Assembly (NCBI GenBank): GCA_040954595.2
Contig: CM082591.2
Coordinates: 1-64,000 of the forward strand
Source: Balanoglossus misakiensis
Taxonomy: Eukaryota > Hemichordata
Length of the DNA stretch: 64,000 nucleotides
Direction: 5' to 3'
Below the pieces are notes generated by a model that saw only the letters and a list, made by a program, of their open reading frames with translations, did no database searches and had not been told where the DNA came from. A program made the position numbers and the translations under genes. This document shows, in pieces, positions 47,961 through 57,700 of this stretch (position 1 is the stretch's first letter; every line of letters begins with the position of its first letter).

Positions 47961-48325
47961 TTACATTGTACCATCATAGCAATCAGGCTTTATTTGTGAT
48001 TTAATTAATTTATTGGTACTCATTGAGGAGATATCTGAGGGTGTTCTGTTTGACAGTGTGTAACACAAGTCAAAATTGCCACTTCTGATGCTTTTGGGAG
48101 GTGTCAAATTGTAACCTCCCATTTGTGCACCACTGCCTGGACCAATTGCATTGGCAAGGGGTGTTTTATTGGCAGACTCTATTGGTGAATCTCCATCATT
48201 CTGATTACCCTGGACTATCTTTGGAGTGCTTGTCACTATCCCAGGTTTTATTTTACTAGGTGTTGGTAGTTTGCACATTCTACCCTCCACACTGTTTATT
48301 AGGGAACCTTCAGTATTTACAAGGG
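47961..48325 (-). CDS. Candidate 3'-terminal exon of an unidentified gene
   Basis: A minus-strand frame ends in TAA at 47961 and stays open upstream to about 48335. It includes 'LINSVEGRMCKLPTPSKI', then a Ser/Thr/Pro/Asn-rich stretch with 'NLTPPKSIRSGNFDLCYTLS'. An acceptor-like 'aaatactgaag' lies just before 'GTTCCC' at about 48317. Composition and codon balance look more coding-like than those of neighbouring short frames, and the repeated TP/SP pairs suggest a disordered, phosphorylatable tail. No domain is recognised. It may belong with the coiled-coil fragment at 49150-49396 on the same strand, but I could not find a phase-consistent junction. It could equally be a pseudogene or a chance frame. 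Confidence 0.3.
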
Positions 48326-48415
48326 GGATGGGTCACTTTTTACAAACCAATCTTTGGGAGAGGGTCACTTTTTACAAACCTATCTTTGGGGGTGGGTCAC
48401 TTTTTACAGCTGAAA
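48326..48415. repeat. 32-bp tandem repeat (about 2.7 copies)
   Basis: 'ggtcactttttacaaacc' begins at 48331 and 48363, with a partial third copy at 48395, separated by 'tatctttgggggtg'-type spacers. Related degenerate copies with 'gggtcaaattt' and 'gggtcacattt' occur near 48975-49055. Confidence 0.85.
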
Positions 48416-49149
48416 ATTCCTTATACAAAATCACCGATCAGTGATCTCCCCAGGAATTTCTGATAGCATAACTGCTTATATCCATAACAATGTAAACAAT
48501 TGTTATGTTAATTAAGTTGTATTGTCTTCTCAAATTAAGAAGTAGTGGCCACTTTGCTTTAATTGCTCTGGGGAGAACACTAGAGATGAAATAAACCCTT
48601 TTTTATACCGGTATATATGTACATTGTACATGTACAATATCCACTAACACCACCATGCCATCAAAACCACCACCCACGCCGCCGCCACCATCAAAACCAC
48701 CACCCACGCTGCCACTACACTAAAACCACCACAACCGCCGCCATCAATATCATCATCATCATCATCATCATCATGGAACAAAAGTAACAGCTTCTGGCCC
48801 CAAGTTGCCCGAGTAGAAGTCCAACTTTGCCATATAAAACAATAGATACATTAGATTAAAGACAAATCATGGTGGTGAAATAGTTAATATTAAAGACCCC
48901 TTGCTATATGTTGATTGCACACAATACATCAGTGTACTGTATATCATGGCGCAAAATGTCCCAAAGTGGTGGGATGGGGGGTCAGGTTTCACAATGTCGG
49001 ACAAGGGGGAGGGTCAAATTTTAGAAGGGAGGATATGGGGGAGGGTCACATTTAAGAGTCCAGCTGTACGCTGAATCACCCCGGCCCACCCCCTCCTGTT
49101 TTTCTGGAGTCAAATAGTGACCGCCTGGCGAAGGACTGCTGATATTTTC
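48416..49149. repeat. Low-complexity interval with ACC/ATC trinucleotide repeats
   Basis: 48650-48775 is built of CCACCA/CCGCCA/CAAAACCACC units and an uninterrupted (ATC)n near 48745-48772. The G-rich stretch 48955-49055 repeats 'gggggagggtca' motifs related to the 32-bp repeat. No gene is supported. Confidence 0.7.
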
Positions 49150-49396
49150 TTTAAGTTGCGTAAAGAAAGTCCGAACGCTGAATTTGTTTTTCGAGAGCAA
49201 GTCTTTGTACTTGCTCTTTCAGCAACAGAGATTTTAACTGTGAGATTTCTTCCTGTAGCTGCTCATTTGTGTTGGGCCCCTTGCCCACTGTACTGTTATT
49301 CCCTTCAACAGATTTGCCCCTACTTCCCTCTGACTCACGTCCTACACTTACTTCACCTTTAAACGTAAAACTCCACTATCCACAGACTCATCTGCC
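49150..49396 (-). pseudogene. Candidate coiled-coil ORF broken by a one-base shift (or a short first exon)
   Basis: On the minus strand, ATG at 49396 in good context ('acgATGg') gives 'MADESVDSGVLRLKVK' and a stop. One base out of register, the next frame continues open as '...ESEGSRGKSVEGNN...' and then a heptad-like 'NEQLQEEISQLKSLLLKEQ' helix, ending in TAA at about 49150. A single extra A in the 'tttaaagg' run would fuse the two into one ~80-residue protein. Alternatively the first piece is an exon ending at a strong donor ('gaa|gtaagt'). No family is recognised. A mobile-element origin is possible given the MITE-like sequences beside it. Confidence 0.3.
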
Positions 49397-49635
49397 ATCG
49401 TGATCTTTGGCAGGGGTATAATGCCACTGACAAACAAAATTCCCCAAACTCAAGTAAGACACCAAAATTTCTGTGTTCTGTGTCACTCGGTCCTACTGCC
49501 CTGTCTACACAGGTTTTGTTTTTTGAATGGTTTTACAACTTGGACACGTCGACTGTCACCCGACCTCCTTACACACAAATAATTATGCGAGTAAGTCAGT
49601 CCTGTAATGAGTACAGTGCCCAAGGAATGCCAGTC

Positions 49636-49802
49636 TAATAGAATCTCACACTCCCAAGGACCTGGGATCATATTTCTCACACGAGTGGGGAATATTCTGT
49701 CCCACACGAGCCTGCGGCTCGTGTGGGACAGAACTGCAACTGCAACCGGCGACTCGTGTGAGAAATATGATCCCAGGTCCTTGGGAGTGTGAGATTCTAT
49801 TA
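49636..49802. mobile_element. Nested fold-back element (51-bp perfect outer arms)
   Basis: The outer arms 49636-49686 and 49752-49802 are perfect reverse complements over 51 bases. Between them lies a second hairpin, arms 49697-49712 and 49716-49731 ('ctgtcccacacgagcc') with a 3-base loop. The inner arm repeats the 'cacacgag' block of the outer arm, so the inner hairpin looks like a partial copy of it. There is no coding capacity. The element is short and almost wholly palindromic, like a fold-back MITE. No target-site duplication is evident to me. Confidence 0.7.
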
Positions 49803-50597
49803 ATCCACCAATGTATGCCGCAAAGATTTGATTGTCAAATTAAAATGTAATGTCGGACGAGCGAGTGACACATACTTGTAATGCAACTGCGACGCTTACA
49901 GGCGAGTAGTTGGTGGAGTTTTGTTTCCAGCCACGATCAATATCACAGCTACTGGGCCGATACATTTAATACTAATTTTACATCCCAACGATGCAGCCAA
50001 ATGTAATCGTGTGGTTTCAGGGACAAATAAGGGTCCGGTTATTTTTCCCAACACGATCACAAAGAATTTCACTAACTAAATGGCGACACTACCGTTCTCG
50101 GTCAACAGGCTCCGACTGCACATCAACGGGTATCGAATGAAGTACTTCTCGTAGTTTCTATGCCCCAAACCCAGTGTAGAGGACGTCTGGATAGGCGGAC
50201 CTTCTTCTGCTGGAAACTCTTTGAGTAGTCTTGAACTAAACACGAGAAATAACTCACACAACCTGGATCTGTAGTAACGTACGTCTTTTTGTTGTGGTCG
50301 GTCGCCCTGAAGACCCAGCAATGTACAGAACTTCCGCCTAAAGTTGCAACATTACCATAGGTTCTACGTGACGTTACTAGGCAACGAACAGAATTTAGGA
50401 ACAGTGAAACTACATGTACATAGAAATCACACAAATACCAAGAAAAACCTCGGAATTACGATCCGTAGACATCTAAACATCTCAGAGGTTACAGAAAAGT
50501 GTTCCCACAAGCGTGGAGAAAGGTTTGGACGAAAGTATAAGAAAGATAGAGGTATAAAGTACGAATTCAGATCACTACACTCGAGAGCACGATGCTC
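49803..50597. other. Unique stretch between two MITE-like elements, no gene recognised
   Basis: Several overlapping short frames occur on both strands (for example 50076-50434 minus and 50344-50604 plus). None shows a known domain, and each conflicts with the others. Nothing further can be supported. Confidence 0.4.
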
Positions 50598-51061
50598 ACA
50601 GTGACAATAACCCTGCGTACAGGTAGGTCTGTGTGTTCCCGGCGTTACACGGCCTCCACCACAGCCCTGCAAGGCGCCATAAGAATATGATGCGATTAAC
50701 TTGTCCTAACGTCCGAACCGCTCGCGTTCTAAAACTTTTATGTTAACCCATGGAGATAAACTCGCTGTAAGCCTTATATTTAATATGGCGATCTCAACAT
50801 GTAAACACACAAAAATAAATCAAACGCGAGTGGTTCGGACGTTAGGACAAGTTAAATGCATCATATTTGAAGTCGGTTAGGAGGCAGAAGTAGACAGGGA
50901 AAGGATTTTGCTTCGATAAAATCGAATTTCGGCCGAAAAAGCTGCGGTCCGGATCCGGACCGCAGAAGCACCAGTTTTTTCTATGGCGCCTTGCAGGGCT
51001 GTGGTGGAGGCCGTGTAACGCCGGGAACACACAGACCTGTACGCAGAGCTAACAGTGACAA
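50598..51061. mobile_element. Non-autonomous Mutator-like (MULE) MITE with 10-bp target-site duplication
   Basis: 'acagtgacaa' occurs at 50598-50607 and 51052-51061, directly bracketing a 444-bp element. Termini are 'taaccctgcgtacag' on the left and 'tagctctgcgtacag' on the complement of the right end. The inverted repeats continue through 'ctgtgtgttcccggcgttac' and 'ggcctccaccacagccctgc' to 'aaggcgccat', with a 4-bp indel. A second inverted pair further in ('cttgtcctaacgtccgaacc', near 50700 and 50830-50855) extends the palindrome. The right arm carries a ~120-bp insertion with its own 24-bp palindrome at 50941-50964. Long inverted repeats plus a 9-11-bp duplication are the hallmarks of Mutator elements. 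No transposase frame is present. Confidence 0.7.
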
Positions 51062-54000
51062 ATGATGCCTCATTTCTATCAATCCCCAGTTAAACCAGAA
51101 TTGAGAGTTGTCGACGACTGCAGATATACGATAGAAAAGTTTCTAATGTGCATTATCTAAGAACTAGAGGGCGCTATGACGACCAACTGGGAATCCGCGA
51201 AACGAACAGCAATTTTACTGCAATATTCAAATTTTCGTCACAAATTAAAGAATCATGACTAACATAGGACCCTAGACACCAAATTTCAAAGCAATCAGGT
51301 CGGCGGTTTGGTTACTGAGTATGTCATGGTTGTTCGCCTAACATGCCGAGTCACCAAGTACAAATTCATCATAGGAAAGGTGAAAAAGTTTAGGCCAGAG
51401 ACTCTCCGCCGTAGAAATGAACGCTCCTTCCTAATGCTCCATTCTGGCGGACGGATGTTTGATAAGTCTCTCTGAATCCCCAAGAAGGTTTCTAGAATAA
51501 CCATAGTCAGATCACAAACACGCATGGCAAAGTTTTGTGTTTAACTCACATCATCACAATTACATGTTTCATGAGACACTGGGAAAGAATCCTGATCTAC
51601 TAATTAAATGTTAGGGGTTACAAATAATTAGCACATTGCTGACAGTTGTAAGCCACAGCACATTAAAAATCCTCAAAACATGCCGTGTCACCATTTATTG
51701 GGAGACATGGCATGTGTGACAAACGTTTAAAAGATTTGGACGACTGTTCTTCCAACAAATCAAAGTAGGATATGACTCTACAGTTAACAGCAAACATGAT
51801 GGTACATAAGTTTCAAAATTTGATGCTTCCCACACGTCTTATCTTACTGAAAACTGCACGTGTGACAATCATTTCGATCATACAACACCTTGTAATCCAC
51901 GATACGCTGATATCTTATCATCATAACCAGTGACGTCACATACTTATCCTCTGACCTACTGAAATGCACACTATTTAAAGGCTGAAATCAGACCACCGAT
52001 TCCTTTGAGTTCCTTGTCTTCAAAGAACACCGTCGCATTGCGTTTGGGATTATACGTGTATGAGTTGGGTTGTATCAGATTAAAGTTAAAATACATGTAA
52101 CCACAACTAGAAAAGTAATTAATCCAATTAAATTAAGCCTTTGATCTTTACCGACTTACGAGCATGTCACCAAGGAGGCGTACTTGAAATGTGATGCCGC
52201 TGTAATTGAAGTGGATTTACCTACGGATTACGACTATCAGAAGATGATTTGTATATCGCCAATAGGCTCGCGTTTCCAACACACTAAAAGAGCCTGAAGC
52301 AAACGTTACCTAATGGCTGATTAATTCTACAATTTTGTAAACTGTAGATGTGCTGGCGTAAAATACATCTGTCTGTGCACTCGCATCTTATTATGTAGCA
52401 ACTGTGAACAATACGGGATAGTAGTATTGCTCCCCTCTTGTCTTTAGTAATAATGTACAGGGTATCTCAGGTAATAAGAGATTTGCGTCGAAGCCATTGC
52501 TGAAAGTTTGACATGGAGTTTGCAAGTCTGATTTTATAAACGCTTCTGGACTGCGTGTGCTATAAGTAAATGAAACTTGTAAGATTTGACCTTGCATGTT
52601 CAAAATTAAGTCCTGTGACCTTTGTCGTTGACAAGGGTGCATGACGGAATGACCATCTGAGCGATTTACGTCCTAGATCCTTGACGGATGAATGCTCATT
52701 TGTCATCTAATCGAAGTGACTCAAACGTAGACGCATGATGGTCCAGTTGCAACTCTACGAAACTCACTATCAGATAATTTTAACTTCGAGACCCGCACTT
52801 GTTCGCAGTATTCACGTGGTGTGCCATAGGCTTGGACGAGGCAGGTTATACGCCATTGCTTTACCGTAGCGGGATGAAGGTGTGATGTTGCCTGTTACAT
52901 GACGGGTAATAGTTTATGAAGAAACATAGAAACAGCTGAATAAGCTTCCGATCCACAGTTACTTTTTGTAATTCCGAATGCGCCTCAGAAGTGTTGCAAG
53001 GGGTAAACCCTCACAACCATAGACCCTGGTACAACCCTGTACTTGCACCAAAGCAACACCGCAAACACGTACGTTTTTGTTTGCCTAGTAGCTAACTGAA
53101 ATTAATTAAATCGTCCGAGTAAGTTTGAAGGGTGCATTTTAAAGTAATTTGATTGAAAATGTAAGTGTCAGTTAAAAACAAAGCTAGGGCCATCATTTGT
53201 GAGTATTAAAAATAATTCACATTTAAGGATTGACGCCTACAGCAACTGAGTCCTATTCAAGGATGACGCGATTTCTGAGGATATTTGACTAAGTTTACAC
53301 AACCACTGTCTTTTGATTTAGCCCTTTCTTAGCCAAACAATTAAGTTATTCCAATTTAGTCAATGTTTCCTTTTCAGGGTCAATTCTTGCTCTTGCTGAA
53401 AAGGGAATTCCAGTCCGGACTTGAATTCTATTTCAACGGGAACAATGCTGACATACAGACTGGTAAATCGGACAAAAATATCGGTTCTATCAGCTTGCTG
53501 TTAGCAGATGCGACCTGTACCGTGCACAATTCAGGAAATAGTAAACACATACAAACCCAATGAAGAATAAACTACAAACTTGTTTGACACTGGATTTCCA
53601 GAGATCCAGGTAAATATATAACTTGACGTTGGGCGTTATTTTTTTACAAGTAAGAACTCTAGAACGTAGCAACCAATTATTGGACTATTTACTCATGGGT
53701 TTTATGGCTCCTGACACACAATATTGACATCGCATTTATCTCTTCCATAATGTAGTAACGACATACGCATTTTCCTGTTACTAGCTACACAGAATTCGTC
53801 ATTTTATAAGTAGTGCATATCCCTTTGACCCCAGACACGCACACGAATCTTGCCAAAAATACTTGTTTTAATGATTATTGAGGGAATTACTCAATGTGGA
53901 GTGTGTAACATGTGGTCTATAGAAGTGCTAATTATAGTCTCCTGCATCTTTCACGCGGGAAATACCATCTGAAAATATAGTAGGTGTGGTCTTATGAAAA

Positions 54001-54381
54001 ATCAGACATAAAAATCTTAATTTAAAGTTTCAAGCAGATTTCTTTATCCTCGATAGCTGACAAAAGGCAAACAGCTAGTCAGTCTTCAAAACTTTCCAGT
54101 TTCTAATCTAATCTAACACGTTTATTTCAGCAGTTACAGGTTGTTGTAAGACTGAGGCTCACCCCACCACAAAGTGGTATCACCCCTTATCAGAAATTAC
54201 CGAATAAATAAAACCACAGTCCACCTAGCATGCCAACATAAGCCACAATTTACAAAGTGGACTGTAAATGTTAGAACAGCCACAAAATTGGGGACCAGTT
54301 TGACTGACAACTTCGACACGGATAGCAACCTGTTGGGCCAACTAAAATTGACGACGCGACCCCGCTGTAAGAGCTTCGAAC
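51062..54381. other. Gene-poor DNA upstream of the homeobox gene
   Basis: About 3.3 kb with no supported gene. A TGACGTCA palindrome is at 51931-51938. A possible acceptor ('tttccttttcag') precedes an open stretch at 53378-53563, but no domain is seen there. The last few hundred bases should hold the promoter and 5' UTR of the homeobox gene; I see no clear TATA box. Confidence 0.4.
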
Positions 54382-54709
54382 ATGTCCACTGAAAAACATA
54401 CGCTCCGTTATTCGATCGATGAAATACTAAAAGACGACCATGACAAGGCGACGGGAAAGATTTACGAACGACATCGGTCCGAAATCGACAAAATCGTCAC
54501 CAGTACAACAAACAGTTCCCGAACTAACATCATGGCGACAGGTGTACAAGTAGTCCCGCACGAAATACATCCACAATGGCCTTACAGTCAACAAATTTAT
54601 AACAACTATCTGCTACAGATCACCAAACTGAGAACCCTCCCTTTGGACTACAATGTCTTTTATTCTTCAGCTGCGGCGGCACAGACACCTTTGGTCTTAC
54701 ATTCCTCTG
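54382..54709 (+). CDS. Isx: Isx-like gene, exon 1
   Basis: Starts at ATG 54382 (A at -3) and encodes 109 residues plus one base. It contains the octapeptide-like 'YSIDEILK' (residues 10-17) and ends at a strong donor, 'TCTG|GTAAGT'. Its assignment to the homeobox gene rests on that motif, the strand, and phase agreement with exon 2 across a 3.5-kb intron. There is no direct splice evidence. Confidence 0.7.
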
Positions 54710-57700
54710 GTAAGTAGAGTTTTAAAACTTCCCAAATTCTCGCAAATTCTGCAAACAATTCGAGAAAAGTTAAAATTCATAATACAATGTCTAATATCTA
54801 CCTGGACTTCGGTTATCTACCTAACACTTCTCTTATTCCTTCCTGGATCTTTCATTGTTAACTATGAAAGAGGGAATCCACTCACAAAAGTGAATCTGTA
54901 AATTCTAATTCGAATGTCAGAAGGGGGTCAAACGCTCAAAATGCTAATTCGAATGTCAAAATGAGGAGTCGAGAGTTGAACATGACTGACCGAATTTTAA
55001 CATTTGATTACGCGCCATCTGCATGTCCGTCTCCCCCTTCCCCTCTCTTTCTATGCTCTCTTCTCTCCCCCCTCTCTCCCCAAAACACGTGTTTGACCAC
55101 AATCAATTACTTATGTGACACAATAAAACAAAATATCTAAACACCAGTAACCCCAAGCCGTCAAAGGCCGTAAAACCACGATTTTTATGTGGATATCTCT
55201 ACCCCCTACTTATCAATAGGCTTGCTGTGTAGGTAGTTTTTTTATTCTAATACCTGCATTTATCGCATCTACTTAAGCCTACGATTACAGTTAATGAAGT
55301 CTCATCTCATATTTTACCATGATTTATTAAATGACAACTAAATAAAACCCCATTAAGAACTTTACTATAGTGTAATTGCACTACAGGAGCATGGTAGCTG
55401 CCCTACAGTCTATCCCCCGTTAATGGTTTTCAGGTGGCAAACGCTTTCTTCAGTAAATAGTGATGGTGGAGTGACATTATTATTTTTAAGTCACTCTTGC
55501 TCTCAAGTCCCACTTCAGTGACAGTTAGACCATCACACCGAGGGTCGCCGGCAAACCCAAATATTCTATAGTCTGCTTGAGAGCGTTCCCATGGACACCG
55601 CACCAATTTGCGACCACATTACCGAGTGGACGGTAAGTTCTTGTCTGCAGGACTCGTAGCCTAAGTGATGACGATGTTTTTATTGAGAGGTAGTTTGCTT
55701 TAAAATCCCGGTTTGACTCATTAGTATCTTCATTTTGACATTTATTGATGTCAGGGTCACACCGTAGCTACACGTTTAAGTTTTGGCATTTCGTGTTGGC
55801 GAGATTACTGTTTATGGATCGCCGAGGTGAAAATAGCTACAGCCAGTTTTTTAGGAGGCTTGTTCATGTTACTGTTAAATTTTCACAACAAAAAATAAAG
55901 TGCACAACGTCCGGGGTTTCGACACCGAATTCGAGACACAGATAGGCAAGTAGGCAGACGACAGGTGCATAGACGGGCAGACAGACAGACAGGCAGACAG
56001 GTGTAAGGGACTATTATCCTGGCTGCAAGTAGGTGAAAGGTGGCGACAAATATTAGTCGATCAAATCATCGGTTGTCATATGATAGTGAACGTAATAAAC
56101 ATTGTACCTAGCAACCCGAAGGCTATCTAATTAGAAGTCTAATTTTGCATTGCTAGGTTTCGATGAGAATTGCTAAACTAAGCTTGTGAATAAGCAGATT
56201 CTCTGCCACAGTAGAATGCAATACAGAGAATACAATTTGATGACAAGTTCTTCTAACGCGGATGAAAGTGGTGTTATAACATTTGTATATAACCGTAGCG
56301 TCAAGAGGTCTTTGACAAATACCGTCAAATCAGTGGCGTGATAAGAATGTTGAACTGGAGCGTTATTCATGTTAATGACTTAATTGTTGTGAAACGCACC
56401 CTGATCAAACGAAGCCCGTTTAATTAATTGCTGAGTTATATGCCCTTTTAATGTTCCATATTCATTGTCACGAACTAAACTATTCCAGGTCGAAGAATGA
56501 GTTCCCTGAAACCACCAGGCTCAAGACTATTGATTTCATTGCGTGGTATCTTTCTTCAACGAATGAACAGTTTATCGACCATTTGCTTGGTTTCTCTTTG
56601 TCACCGTGACGTACTGAGGGTGAACCATGGGTTGAACAAATTGGGGTGGGAGCAGTTCACTTTACACTTGCCTTGTTACGTTTTTTATGGTCGGAAAAAT
56701 TACAGCAACATTTTGTAAGTCACATCGCGGTCCTTACGACTTGGTCAGGTGGACAACTGTACACTCAGTACCTTTGTCCAGACAACTCTGGTAAAAGAAT
56801 AAGATGTGAAAAACAAAATGTTCACTTGGGAAGAGATGTGAAACTGATATGCGTGTCTGATTACGTATTTCGATGAACACTTTTCCCTCAAGTAGTTCAA
56901 CAGACATCTACAATGTGTGATTTATGGAACTTTGGTCGACATCGCTGCTACATGTACATTTAGATGAGTAAAGATGAGTTTCCCGTCGAAATGTACCTAC
57001 TATGTTACAATTTTTATCCTTGAAAATATCAGTGTTATATGAAGACTTTTATTTTTGAACCAATATTCAGAATATTCATATGAATCTCAGCTCAGATTTT
57101 TTTAGAATCAGTATTGTAAAAGTAGAGTTCTGTGTGACGCATCAGGTATCATTATATTTGGTGTGGACAAGTCTCTGAAGGCGGGAAATCGATCACACAA
57201 CCGTATTTGATACTTACGTTGACAAGTGACCAATATTTAATATGCAGATTACTTTATCGTTGATCAAAGAGTCGATGACCTCTGATTGCTTGGTGTGGTT
57301 TTCTCTCTATTGATTTCAAACTACAACATGACTCGCTGGAATGACTTTTCACCTATAGGTTATATTATATAACCCAAACACTGACGTTATAAAGTTAGAC
57401 CTATTAAAGCGTGTTCGCTTGCATGATATCAAACGTGTTTCTGTAATGATACACAACTTCGAGTTCGCGTTGTAAGCAGCTTAAAACTATATTTGAAATA
57501 TCCCCAACTCTATTATCGCTTTTATATTTCAAGAGCTGACTCCCAAAAGTTTAAATTGTGATAAAAGACCCGAACGAATTATTCAACTGATGTTAGATTC
57601 GGGAACTGGGAACAGCGACTTTGATAAATGGTTTTTTTTTTTTTTCAAATACGTCTAAGGCGGCACTCCACATTTGTAGCCAGTTGTAAGGTCACTGTGC

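Noticed and set aside
50076-50604. Overlapping frames on both strands between the fold-back and the MITE
   Set aside because: Mutually exclusive, no domains, and no splice or start context that favours one.
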